Origin: Pararhizobium polonicum
Lineage (GTDB): Bacteria; Pseudomonadota; Alphaproteobacteria; Rhizobiales; Rhizobiaceae
NCBI RefSeq assembly: GCF_001687365.1
Contig: NZ_LGLV01000023.1
Location: forward strand, 1-53,980
Length of the DNA stretch: 53,980 bases
Direction: 5' to 3'
A model generated the notes under the pieces. That model saw only the letters and a list, made by a program, of their open reading frames with translations, was not told the DNA's origin and made no database searches. Both the position numbers and the translations under genes were made by a program. Below are positions 1 to 8,077 of the stretch, piece after piece. Positions within the stretch are counted from its first letter, which is position 1. Every line of letters begins with the position of its first letter.

Positions 1-320
1 GTGCCAAGGGCTGCCGCTTCCTGGCCAAGCTCCGCATTCAGATGGTCGATTGCATCCAGCATGCGAAGCGCCGCACCGACGGCGTGGCTGGCATGGCGCG
101 GGTCGTCGAGCGGTGCGTTCCAGAACGCCATCAGGCAATCGCCGATATATTTGTCGATGGTGCCGCCGCTTTCCAGCACGATCTCGGAAAGCGGCGTCAG
201 CAGCCGGTTGATCAGCGTCGTCAGCTGTTCGGGATCGTCCTTCAGGGCCTCGGAAATCGTGGTGAAGCCACGCACGTCGCAAAACAGGATCGTCAGTGTC
301 CGCCGCTCGCCGCCAAGCTT
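1..320 (-). pseudogene. Class III adenylate/guanylate cyclase catalytic domain, truncated
   Basis: The minus strand reads LKLGGERRTLTILFCDVRGFT and later GGTIDKYIGDCLMAFWNAP. These are the start of a class III nucleotide cyclase domain with both metal-binding aspartates (FCDVRG and IGD). Family members carry long N-terminal sensory or membrane segments (often CHASE2), but here the frame runs at once into the 3' end of an IS3-family element. A start codon at 377 would lie inside IS sequence. The gene is therefore 5'-truncated, and its 3' end lies outside the window. If the fragment is still expressed it would be a bare cytosolic cAMP-producing domain. The assignment to the family is firm. Loss of function is inferred from the missing N-terminus. 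Confidence 0.75.
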
Positions 321-418
321 CAGCTGAAGCAGAGGAGCAATATTGCGCCACGCTGGACGAACCGGCCCCGGACGCATAATCTAAATCGAACAGCTTTCGG
401 CAAACCCGGTGCGGTTCA
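320..418 (+). mobile_element. 3' end remnant of an IS3-family element
   Basis: This stretch aligns by eye with the 3' end of the IS3-family element at 11233-12310. The orfB tail reads AEAEEQYCATLDEPAPDA then stop, against AEEQHYAMLDEPAMAA in the other copy. The terminal inverted repeat CGGCAAACCCGGTGCGGTTC at 398-417 differs from the other copy by one base. Only about 100 bp remain. It is oriented opposite to the 11233-12310 copy, so the two orfB ends both face the polysaccharide cluster between them. The terminal repeat ends two to five bases before the Shine-Dalgarno sequence of the next gene. Confidence 0.8.
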
Positions 419-428
419 GGAGGAAACA

Positions 429-2015
429 ATGCCGGAGTTCCGGATCGGGCAACGCAATTTCGCAGTTCTGGCTGCGATACTGGTGCTCGCCGCTTTGTTT
501 CGACTCCATGAGGTACAGCAACCCCTGGTGGATGCCTTTAGTTGGCGTGAGGCAAGCACGGCCATGATGGCGGACAATTTCTATGCGCGCAGCTGGAACA
601 TCTTTTTTCCGGAGGTAAGCTGGACCGGGCCAGGCCCCGCCTATCAGGGCCGCGAACTCCAGATAATTTCCTATATTACCGCGCTGCTTTACACCGTGTT
701 TGGCTGGCACGACTGGCTAGGATGCTTGGTGGCTGTTGTTTTCGGAGTGTGGGGTGTCTTCGCACTGCACAGATTGCTCGGTCGCATTTGGGACGACACC
801 CATGCGCACGCCGGCGCCTTTCTGCTTGCTGTCATGCCGGGCGCTGTTTTTATCGACCAGTCGTTTCTTCCCGATCCCGCGATGCTGTCTCTAGTCATCA
901 CCGGTACCTGGCTGTATGTCGCCTACCTGCAGGATGACCAACCTGGTCTTTTGGTACTCTCGGGTTTGATTACGACGTTGGGCGTGCTCGCCAAGCTACC
1001 TGGTGTTGCCGTGGTCGTTCCGATGACCTATGCGACATTTTCAATTCTCCAGACGAGAAATAAGCTTAATCTGCGCCGCATCTTTCACATCGTACCGGTC
1101 GCGCTGATCGCCGGGACACTGATCCTGGGCTACTACCGATGGGCGCTCTATGTCGGGGCGAACTATCCGCCTTATCATGTGGCCGGTAGCGGTTATCTGT
1201 GGGACGACGGGCTGCTTAAATTCTTCAACGAGGCTTTTTATCTGCCCGCCACCTGGAAGATAGCCGGCAACTGGCTCTTCACCTTACCGGTCCTCATGCT
1301 TGTCGGGATCGCGCTGCTGGTTACGCCGCCGACCACGTCCCATCTGGCACGCGGCAAGGCCCCGTGGCTTTTTCATATATGGTTCGCCGGCGCTACTTTG
1401 GTCTATTTCTTCGCCGCGCGTGAGATCAAAACCAATCCGTGGAACTTTCATATCTTCAGCGTGCCGGTTGCGGCATTGGCTGGCCGAGGGCTCGTCCTGT
1501 TGAGCGCAATTGGCGGCGACCTTCCTTCGGGCTCGCGATCACGCTGGCTGCGACTGGCGGCCATTGTCGGCGTCGTGATTATTGGCGGAACTCTTCCCGG
1601 GCTCCGATTGATGAAGACGCCCTATGCGCAATCTGGTCATGAACTCGGTGAGCGGCTGAGTTCCGTTAGCAAGCCGGGTGACCTAGTCGTTGCGGTTTCG
1701 ACCACGATCGGCGATCCAATCGCTGTGTATTACAGCAGACGCCGCGGATGGGTTTTTCCGCCCGGCGGAGGGATGAGCGATTGGTCGGTGCTTCTCGAAG
1801 ACGGCGACGCGATCAACGTACTCGAGACGCTGCGAACACAAAACGCGGCTTGGTTCGGCATAGCGAAAAACGCCCGAGACTCGAAAGGACGCGAGCTAAT
1901 CAAATACAACAAAGGTCTCATTGCGCATCTGGACAAGACAGCCGATCGTGTTGTCGATGATGAAACCATGCTGATTTATCGCCTCACGCCGCCGGCTATC
2001 ATTTTATCGAGATAG
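429..2015 (+). CDS. Membrane glycosyltransferase, ArnT/PMT (GT39/GT83) type
   Basis: A 528-residue polytopic membrane protein of the dolichyl-phosphate-mannosyltransferase/ArnT type. These enzymes use a lipid-linked sugar donor at the outer face of the inner membrane. The N-terminus has one membrane segment (AVLAAILVLAALF) and then the first periplasmic loop, where the family keeps its acidic catalytic residues (DAFSWREASTAMMADNFY). About ten further hydrophobic segments follow, then a ~130-residue soluble C-terminal part. I chose ATG 429 because GGAGG lies seven bases upstream. The longer open frame back to 42 runs through IS and cyclase DNA. It converges on the GH26-like gene. The donor and acceptor sugars cannot be read from the sequence; transfer of a sugar to the polysaccharide or its lipid carrier is inferred from context. 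Confidence 0.85.
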   Translation: MPEFRIGQRNFAVLAAILVLAALFRLHEVQQPLVDAFSWREASTAMMADNFYARSWNIFFPEVSWTGPGPAYQGRELQIISYITALLYTVFGWHDWLGCLVAVVFGVWGVFALHRLLGRIWDDTHAHAGAFLLAVMPGAVFIDQSFLPDPAMLSLVITGTWLYVAYLQDDQPGLLVLSGLITTLGVLAKLPGVAVVVPMTYATFSILQTRNKLNLRRIFHIVPVALIAGTLILGYYRWALYVGANYPPYHVAGSGYLWDDGLLKFFNEAFYLPATWKIAGNWLFTLPVLMLVGIALLVTPPTTSHLARGKAPWLFHIWFAGATLVYFFAAREIKTNPWNFHIFSVPVAALAGRGLVLLSAIGGDLPSGSRSRWLRLAAIVGVVIIGGTLPGLRLMKTPYAQSGHELGERLSSVSKPGDLVVAVSTTIGDPIAVYYSRRRGWVFPPGGGMSDWSVLLEDGDAINVLETLRTQNAAWFGIAKNARDSKGRELIKYNKGLIAHLDKTADRVVDDETMLIYRLTPPAIILSR

Positions 2016-2087
2016 TCGCGAGAAAAGAGATTTCGGCTTTGGGCGCGCAATTTCTGGAACAATGCATGTTTGCGCTGCTCTATTGCG

Positions 2088-3104
2088 CTAGCGCTGAACC
2101 AGCGCCGCGAGTGTTTTAGGGTCAAAACGCCAATCCGGCGAGCCATATCCCATGGGCCAGCTGTAAGGTTCCTTATCGTTGAAGAATAGGATCGTCTGCA
2201 GCAACGGGAACTGCGTTTTATATTCCGGCGAATTGAAAATTTCCGCGTACCAGCCTTGCTTGTAGGTCCTGCTCCCGGAAACACCGAGTTCCGCTATCAT
2301 CACCGGCTTGCGAAACTGCTGCACGCGCTCGTATTTCTCCTCGACCGTTTCGCTGAAACGCCGGCGACGACTCCAGTAATCAATGTCCATCTTTTCGAGA
2401 CCCCAGATGGGAATTCCGACGATATCGACGAATTCGTCGCCGGGATAATAGGCTTCAAGGTTCTTATGTCCCTTCGGTGACCACACGTAGCGTGCCTCCG
2501 GCAAGATCGTGCGGCAGCGCGACACGAAATACGCGAAGGCCTTGCGATAGCCTTCCGGATCATTGCGCGCCCAAGGGTAGCGGCCATCCACGTCTTCCAT
2601 TTCGTGACCCCAGCGCATGTACACCGGTTTGTGGATGTCGTGAACCTCGTTGCAAATCCACTCGATCTCGGAATCGAAGCGCCCGTCCTCTATGTCCTGG
2701 AACAGGTGATCGCCTCCTTCGCGCCAATCCGCCGCATGCGTGAAGGGCTCGACCGAGATCATCAAGGCACGGTCGTCGCGAATGGCGCTTTTGATCTTAC
2801 GATCCAGCGCACGTTTATCCGGCGCCTGCCAGGCAACGAAAACATGCTCGATCTGGAAGTTGTCGCTGCCTTTGACCATGGAGTGAGGATCGTAGACGCC
2901 CAGGATCACCGGGTTCGCCGCGTGGGCGATGGGGACAGCGCGGGCATCGACTGCACCCGTCTTCGCAGTCATATCTACCAACGGCGATCCAGTTTCGGAT
3001 GCCTCTCCGTCGGCTGCGCCTAACGCAATTGAAAGCGCCAACACGAAAAAACATGCTTTCACATAGGACCAGCATTTCTCAGGGGGCGAGCACAATGCAG
3101 TCAT
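2088..3104 (-). CDS. Secreted GH26-like glycoside hydrolase (copy 1)
   Basis: A 338-residue exported protein related to GH26 endo-beta-mannanases/glucanases. It has an N-terminal signal (hydrophobic core FFVLALSIALGAA). The family's acid/base glutamate sits in MRWGHEMED near residue 168 and the nucleophile glutamate in MIAELGVSG near residue 272. Both catalytic positions are kept, so activity is plausible. It is a paralogue of the enzyme at 10063-11022 (shared ...YVWSPKG...YYPGD..VD.VG... blocks), and the two flank the polysaccharide cluster. A TTG start at 3155 would lengthen it, but ATG 3104 gives a normal signal peptide. It follows the small lipoprotein on the same strand. Its likely role is trimming or releasing the polymer made by the neighbouring synthase; this is inference. 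Confidence 0.85.
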   Translation of the reverse strand: MTALCSPPEKCWSYVKACFFVLALSIALGAADGEASETGSPLVDMTAKTGAVDARAVPIAHAANPVILGVYDPHSMVKGSDNFQIEHVFVAWQAPDKRALDRKIKSAIRDDRALMISVEPFTHAADWREGGDHLFQDIEDGRFDSEIEWICNEVHDIHKPVYMRWGHEMEDVDGRYPWARNDPEGYRKAFAYFVSRCRTILPEARYVWSPKGHKNLEAYYPGDEFVDIVGIPIWGLEKMDIDYWSRRRRFSETVEEKYERVQQFRKPVMIAELGVSGSRTYKQGWYAEIFNSPEYKTQFPLLQTILFFNDKEPYSWPMGYGSPDWRFDPKTLAALVQR

Positions 3105-3188
3105 AGGAAGCCCCGCAACGACGCTACGCCTTGCCGGCACGATTTGTGCGCGCAAGGCATAGTCTTCTCCGGAATGTTAGCTGGACCT

Positions 3189-3551
3189 TCAGCGAAGGAA
3201 GCAGCGGGATGTTTGGCCAAAACCGCTGGGTGAACAGATATACGGTCCGCGACCATAGGCAACGGTGCGGGTATCGGTTCTCAGGCTTGCAACGTATCTC
3301 GTCGTTTCCATGGAGGCGACTCTTGTTCCCGTCTGGTAAGGCTTGGTTGCTGCCACGCTCTGATCGATCTTCTTGGGGGAGTGATAAGGAACTGCTGATG
3401 TCAGCTCAAGGGGTGCTCCAGAAGAACAAGCGACCAACAGGGAAGCCAGACCAACAGCCACGGCACACGAAACTCTGTGAAGTTGTGCGATTGCTGACGC
3501 AAAACTTACGCATGTCTCAACATCTTTCGAATGCATTCTTGCCTCACTCAT
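3189..3551 (-). CDS. Small putative lipoprotein
   Basis: A 120-residue protein with an N-terminal hydrophobic stretch (SCAVAVGLASLLVAC) ending in a lipobox-like LVAC followed by SSG, so Cys modification and membrane anchoring are likely. The remainder is low in hydrophobicity and ends in GRGPYICSPSGFGQTSRCF. That two-cysteine tail is common in small exported rhizobial proteins of unknown function. I chose ATG 3551, which has an AGGA-type Shine-Dalgarno upstream. The gene lies 84 bp upstream of the GH26-like gene on the same strand and is probably co-transcribed with it. It diverges from the UDP-xylose synthase operon. The function is unknown. Confidence 0.6.
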   Translation of the reverse strand: MSEARMHSKDVETCVSFASAIAQLHRVSCAVAVGLASLLVACSSGAPLELTSAVPYHSPKKIDQSVAATKPYQTGTRVASMETTRYVASLRTDTRTVAYGRGPYICSPSGFGQTSRCFLR

Positions 3552-4166
3552 GATCAATTCCTGTCTCGCATGTCAGTATCTCACCGGGGCCTTAATAATC
3601 GATTTATTAGAAATCATTCAATTAGATGATCTGCGAACATAGTGAAGCAATTTCGATCATTGTAGCCAGTCAGGTCGTCTGCGCAGTTTTGGCACAACGC
3701 AAATTCCTATAGGCAGAATAAACGTATATTCGCAACCTCTTTCATTAGGCCTCCCACAGGAATCTAGCTCCGTATCCGCGCTGTTACTTCCTCACGCGTG
3801 GCGCACACGTGCCTATACCTAAAGTATTATTATTGCATTTTAAGTAAATTTCATCGCGGCGTTAGCCTGTTGCGCTCCTTTCTTGCGCTGAAAACGTGTG
3901 GTTTTTCGACGTTTAAGAAGCGATTAAATCCTCTTTGACTCCTGTCACAATCAAGAGCATAATTAAATTTAACGTATAGATAACCATTTTTTACTTAATC
4001 GGATCGAGCTCTGCGATCTGACTTTTCCATTCACAAACATCACTGAATCCACCCCGCTTTCGCGCTCCATCCGGAGTATCGCGAGATTGCGCTTCTATTT
4101 CCGTGGAATTTTGGGGGTTCTGCGTTCGGCATTTGGTTTTTTGTGGTCCATGCGGGAGGTTGAGAC
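3552..4166. promoter_or_regulatory. AT-rich divergent control region of the polysaccharide cluster
   Basis: Some 615 bp without a convincing gene lie between the divergent lipoprotein and UDP-xylose synthase genes. Base composition is much more AT-rich than in the flanking genes (runs of A/T at 3590-3640, 3830-3850 and 3955-4000). That is typical of a region that binds regulators or silencers. The 3' end holds the Shine-Dalgarno GGGAGG at about 4149-4154 for the synthase. The related Sinorhizobium cluster is switched on from its upstream region by an AraC-type c-di-GMP-binding activator. No such regulator gene is present here, and I could not identify its site. Confidence 0.5.
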
Positions 4167-5195
4167 ATGGCGAGAATGGGCAATCGGAAAAAATCTACTA
4201 CTGAAAATATTCTCCAATTTCCTAGTAATAGGAGTAATTTTCTCAAGAAAATACTTGTTACCGGTGGCGCCGGTTTTTTGGGCTCTCACCTGTGTGAATC
4301 GCTGTTGACGGCAAACTACGAGGTCATATGCGTTGATAACCTTTCGACGGGACGCATCGAAAACATCAAGCACCTGCTCGATCTGTCGAACTTCATTTTC
4401 CGGCGACACGACGTGCGGACGCCGCTCAATGTCAAGGTTGACGCGATCTTCAATTTTGCGAGCCCGGCTTCGCCTCCCGCCTATCAGGCTGATCCAATCG
4501 GTACCCTCTTCACCAACGTCGTCGGTGCGCGAAACCTGTTGGAACTTGCCCGCCGCCGCGATGCGGTCATTGTCCAGGCATCGACCTCAGAGGTTTATGG
4601 CGATCCGCTGGTGTCGCCACAGCGCGAGGACTACTTCGGCAATGTCAGCACCATAGGACCTCGCGCCTGTTATGACGAAGGAAAGCGCTGTGCGGAGACT
4701 CTGTTTTTCGACTACCACCGCCTTTATGGCCTCAAGATCAAGGTCGCCCGCATTTTCAATACCTATGGGCCGCGCATGCGTCCCGATGATGGGCGCGTCA
4801 TATCGAATTTCATCGTTCAGGCCCTGCGCAACGAACCAATCACGATCTATGGATCCGGATTGCAAACGCGCTCGTTCTGCTACGTCGACAATCTGATCGG
4901 CGGGTTCAGGAAGTTTCTGGACACATCCGACGCGGTAACCGGGCCGATCAATCTCGGCAACCCGACGGAACTGACCGTGATCGACTTGGCCGAGCGCATC
5001 ATTCGTCTCACCAATTCGAAGTCCCCGATCGTTCATCTCCTTCCCGCCGTTGATGACCCCCAGCAACGCCGGCCGGACGTTAGCCGAGCGGCCGTGCAGC
5101 TTGGCTGGCGCCCATATGTCGATGTCGAGGACGGCCTTCTCTCGACTATCGCCTATTTCGACCTCGCGCTGCGACATGCCGCAGCGGGCAACTGA
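4167..5195 (+). CDS. uxs1: UDP-glucuronate decarboxylase (UDP-xylose synthase)
   Basis: A 342-residue extended short-chain dehydrogenase/reductase. A ~27-residue polar N-terminal tail precedes the NAD-binding motif GGAGFLGSHLCE. The catalytic set is STSEVYGDP and the YxxxK motif in YDEGKRCAE, which is the hallmark of UDP-xylose synthases rather than of 4-epimerases. It oxidises and decarboxylates UDP-glucuronate to UDP-xylose in the cytosol. First gene of an operon: the epimerase starts 11 bp downstream, and UDP-glucose dehydrogenase, which supplies the substrate, is two genes further on. The start ATG 4167 has GGGAGG upstream. The order uxs, epimerase, GT2 matches the S. meliloti uxs1/uxe1 arabinose-polysaccharide locus as I recall it. 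Confidence 0.88.
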   Translation: MARMGNRKKSTTENILQFPSNRSNFLKKILVTGGAGFLGSHLCESLLTANYEVICVDNLSTGRIENIKHLLDLSNFIFRRHDVRTPLNVKVDAIFNFASPASPPAYQADPIGTLFTNVVGARNLLELARRRDAVIVQASTSEVYGDPLVSPQREDYFGNVSTIGPRACYDEGKRCAETLFFDYHRLYGLKIKVARIFNTYGPRMRPDDGRVISNFIVQALRNEPITIYGSGLQTRSFCYVDNLIGGFRKFLDTSDAVTGPINLGNPTELTVIDLAERIIRLTNSKSPIVHLLPAVDDPQQRRPDVSRAAVQLGWRPYVDVEDGLLSTIAYFDLALRHAAAGN

Positions 5196-5206
5196 AAGGC
5201 ACGGCG

Positions 5207-6199
5207 ATGGACACTGTTCTGGTCACCGGTGGAGTTGGCTATATCGGCAGTCAGACATGCAAGCTTTTGCATCAGTCAGGCTTCACGCCTGTTGCCTTTG
5301 ACAACCTCTCGACCGGCAACAAAGAGAATGCAAAATGGGGGCCGTTGGTTCGAGGCGACGTACACGACCGCGACCAGCTGAAACATGCGATCAAACTTTG
5401 GCAACCCGTCTGCGTCATACATTTCGCCGCATCGGCCTATGTGGGGGAATCTACAGTCGATCCACGCAAATATTACAATAACAATGTTGCCGGAATCCTC
5501 TCGCTGCTTGACACATGCATAGAAGTCAAACTTAGAAATATCGTTTTTTCAAGCAGTTGCGCCACCTATGGAATTCCGACCAAACTACCCATTGCCGAGG
5601 GTAGTCCACAGGTTCCCATAAATCCCTATGGGCGCACGAAGCTGATCGGCGAAATGATGCTGAAGGACTACGCTTCGGCATACAGTCTCCGCTATGTGGC
5701 ACTGCGCTATTTCAATGCGGCTGGCGCGGATATCGATGGCGAGCTTCGGGAGAGGCACGACCCGGAAACCCATCTCATTCCTCGCGCCCTTATGGCCGCG
5801 GCAGGCAGAATCTCCGAGTTGATCGTCTTCGGCGATGACTATGATACACCGGACGGCACATGTATTCGCGACTATGTCCATGTCACGGATCTCGCTCAGG
5901 CACATGTGTCGGCGGTCCAGCATCTGATCGCTGGCGGCAAAAACATGGTGGCCAATCTGGGCTCCGGCCAGGGCACGTCCGTACAACAGATTATCGACAC
6001 GATCGAACGGCTCACGCAGCGCCGCGTCCCCGTTCGTCGCGAAGCACGGCGGGAGGGCGATCCGCCCGCGCTTTATTCCGATTTCACGGTCGCCCAGTCA
6101 GAATTGCATTTCACCCCCCGTTTCTCGGACATCGAAACGATTATTCGTACCGCTGCTCCGACTTTCGGACTGGAGGTGGCTAATGACATTCTGGCGTGA
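5207..6199 (+). CDS. UDP-sugar 4-epimerase (GalE family; probable UDP-xylose 4-epimerase)
   Basis: A 330-residue GalE-type extended SDR. NAD motif GGVGYIGSQ at residues 7-15, SSSCATYG serine region, catalytic YGRTK near residue 145, and the substrate-binding block RYFNAAGAD. The family interconverts UDP-glucose/galactose, and in some members UDP-xylose/L-arabinose. Being placed directly after UDP-xylose synthase points to UDP-xylose 4-epimerase (uxe-like), giving UDP-L-arabinose. That specificity is inferred from context, since the fold alone cannot decide it. The gene overlaps the next one by 17 bp, which suggests translational coupling with the synthase. Confidence 0.88.
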   Translation: MDTVLVTGGVGYIGSQTCKLLHQSGFTPVAFDNLSTGNKENAKWGPLVRGDVHDRDQLKHAIKLWQPVCVIHFAASAYVGESTVDPRKYYNNNVAGILSLLDTCIEVKLRNIVFSSSCATYGIPTKLPIAEGSPQVPINPYGRTKLIGEMMLKDYASAYSLRYVALRYFNAAGADIDGELRERHDPETHLIPRALMAAAGRISELIVFGDDYDTPDGTCIRDYVHVTDLAQAHVSAVQHLIAGGKNMVANLGSGQGTSVQQIIDTIERLTQRRVPVRREARREGDPPALYSDFTVAQSELHFTPRFSDIETIIRTAAPTFGLEVANDILA

Positions 6200-8045
6200 G
6201 CCATCCCCGATCCGATCGAACCGCACGCGACAGCGCGTTGAAGGACGCAGGCTGCCCGAACTGCTGGTTCCGGTATTCTCGGGCGAACGGCGCATTGCGT
6301 ATTTCGCGGGTGCTATCGCATGGCTGGGGGGATTACTCTGGTTCTGGCAATGGTGGTTCAGGTCCGGGCACATCATCGCGGTCGTGCCGTTTGTCGCTTT
6401 AAGCCTGATCATGGCGTGGATAACGCTGCTCCCGGCTTATTTCATCTATCTGTTCGCCGGCAGCCGGAAGCCCCGGCACATTCTCAAGCAATGCGTCCCA
6501 GGGCGCATTGCACTGGTTGTTACCAAGGCGCCTTCAGAGCCGTTCGAGGTTGTTCGAAAAACACTCAATGCTATGCTTGAACAGCTTGGCTATGACTACG
6601 ACGTCTGGCTGGCGGACGAGGCGCCGGATCCCGCGACGATTACATGGTGTGCCCGCCACGGCATCTTCATTTCGACGCGGCAGGGGGTAGACGCCTATCA
6701 TTGCAAGACCTGGCCGCGGCGTACACGCTGCAAGGAAGGCAATCTCGCCTATTTCTACGATCACTACGGATATGCCCGATACGACTTTGTTGCCCAGTTC
6801 GACGCGGACCATGTGCCGGACCGGACCTATCTGCGGGAAATCATGCGGCCATTCGCAGATTCAGCCGTGGGCTACGTATCGGCTCCGAGTATCTGCGATT
6901 CCAACGCATCGCAAAGCTGGGCGGCACGGGGCCGGCTTCAGGCCGAAGCCAGTATGCATGGCTGCCTGCAGATCGCCTATAATAACGGTTGGGCACCGCT
7001 CTGCATCGGTTCGCATTATGCTGTGCGAACCGCGGCGCTGAAACAAATCGGCGGTCTCGGTCCTGAACTGGCGGAAGATCATTCGACCACGCTGCTGATG
7101 AATGCCGGGGGCTGGAAAGGCGTTCACGCTATCGATGCAATTGCTCATGGCGAAGGGCCCAGAACCTTCGCCGATCTTGCCATCCAGGAATTCCAGTGGT
7201 CGCGAAGCCTTGTCACGATCTTGCTTCGTTATTCGAAGGATTATGTGCCAAGCCTGTCAGGCAAGCTTCAGTTTCAATTCCTGTTCTCGCAACTTTGGTA
7301 TCCGCTGTTCTCGCTGTTCATGGCGGCGATGTTCCTGTTGCCGATCATAGCGCTGGCGACGGGCCGTAATTTCGTCAATGTGACGTATCCGGATTTTCTC
7401 GCGCATATCCTGCCTTTGTCATTTGTGCTGATCGGGCTGGCTTTCTACTGGCGATCGACTGGTGCGTTCAGGCCTCACGATGCCAAGGTTCTCGGCTGGG
7501 AATCGGCTGTATTTCTCCTTGCACGCTGGCCATGGTCGCTCGCCGGCTCTTTGTTTGCAATGCGGGACCAGATCACAGGCTCCTTCGTGGACTTCCGGAT
7601 TACGCCGAAGGATGGCAAGTTCGCCGCGTTCCCACCGCTCCGGGTGCTCGTTCCTTATATGCTGATGTCTGTTTCTTCGTCGGCAGCAGCGTTGCTTGCT
7701 TCCAACCCAGGCTCAGCTCAAGGTTACTACCTCTTCGCGATCGTCAATTCGATCATCTATTGCACCGTCCTCGCCGTCATAGTCATCGGCCACGCCCGGG
7801 AAAATGCCCTTTCGTCAGTATCTACATCAAAGAGAGGCCTTGCCGCGGCGGCAGCCCTGGTGATGTGCCTAGCCGTGACCGCCAACGCGATTTATTCGCG
7901 TGGTAACCATGGCCTGGAAGCGGTCGCCTACGGACAAAACGTTATCACATTCACCGAAACACACTTCGCCGTCGCAGGTGCGGGCCAAGGGGGGTCTCAG
8001 GTCAAGATCACGCGGTTCAAGATCAGATGGCATGGGATTTCATAA
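6183..8045 (+). CDS. Membrane GT2 polysaccharide synthase
   Basis: A 620-residue processive family-2 glycosyltransferase of the cellulose/curdlan synthase type. Two N-terminal membrane segments (residues ~32-90) precede the cytosolic catalytic domain. That domain holds a DEAPD donor-site block, DADH (DxD), AEDHSTT (catalytic Asp) and QEFQWSRS in place of the usual QxxRW, so arginine is replaced by glutamine. C-terminal membrane segments and a short periplasmic-like tail follow. It would polymerise sugars from UDP donors and export the chain across the inner membrane. The upstream enzymes suggest UDP-arabinose, UDP-xylose or UDP-glucuronate as donors. It overlaps the epimerase gene. No PilZ domain is visible in the C-terminus. 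Confidence 0.88.
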   Translation: MTFWREPSPIRSNRTRQRVEGRRLPELLVPVFSGERRIAYFAGAIAWLGGLLWFWQWWFRSGHIIAVVPFVALSLIMAWITLLPAYFIYLFAGSRKPRHILKQCVPGRIALVVTKAPSEPFEVVRKTLNAMLEQLGYDYDVWLADEAPDPATITWCARHGIFISTRQGVDAYHCKTWPRRTRCKEGNLAYFYDHYGYARYDFVAQFDADHVPDRTYLREIMRPFADSAVGYVSAPSICDSNASQSWAARGRLQAEASMHGCLQIAYNNGWAPLCIGSHYAVRTAALKQIGGLGPELAEDHSTTLLMNAGGWKGVHAIDAIAHGEGPRTFADLAIQEFQWSRSLVTILLRYSKDYVPSLSGKLQFQFLFSQLWYPLFSLFMAAMFLLPIIALATGRNFVNVTYPDFLAHILPLSFVLIGLAFYWRSTGAFRPHDAKVLGWESAVFLLARWPWSLAGSLFAMRDQITGSFVDFRITPKDGKFAAFPPLRVLVPYMLMSVSSSAAALLASNPGSAQGYYLFAIVNSIIYCTVLAVIVIGHARENALSSVSTSKRGLAAAAALVMCLAVTANAIYSRGNHGLEAVAYGQNVITFTETHFAVAGAGQGGSQVKITRFKIRWHGIS

Positions 8046-8077
8046 CGAAATAATAAACTGATGGAGGAGATGACCAA

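Noticed and set aside
42..428. N-terminal extension of the GT39-type gene to a 657-residue protein
   Set aside because: The extension runs through cyclase and IS DNA. ATG 429 has GGAGG at proper spacing and gives the normal membrane N-terminus.
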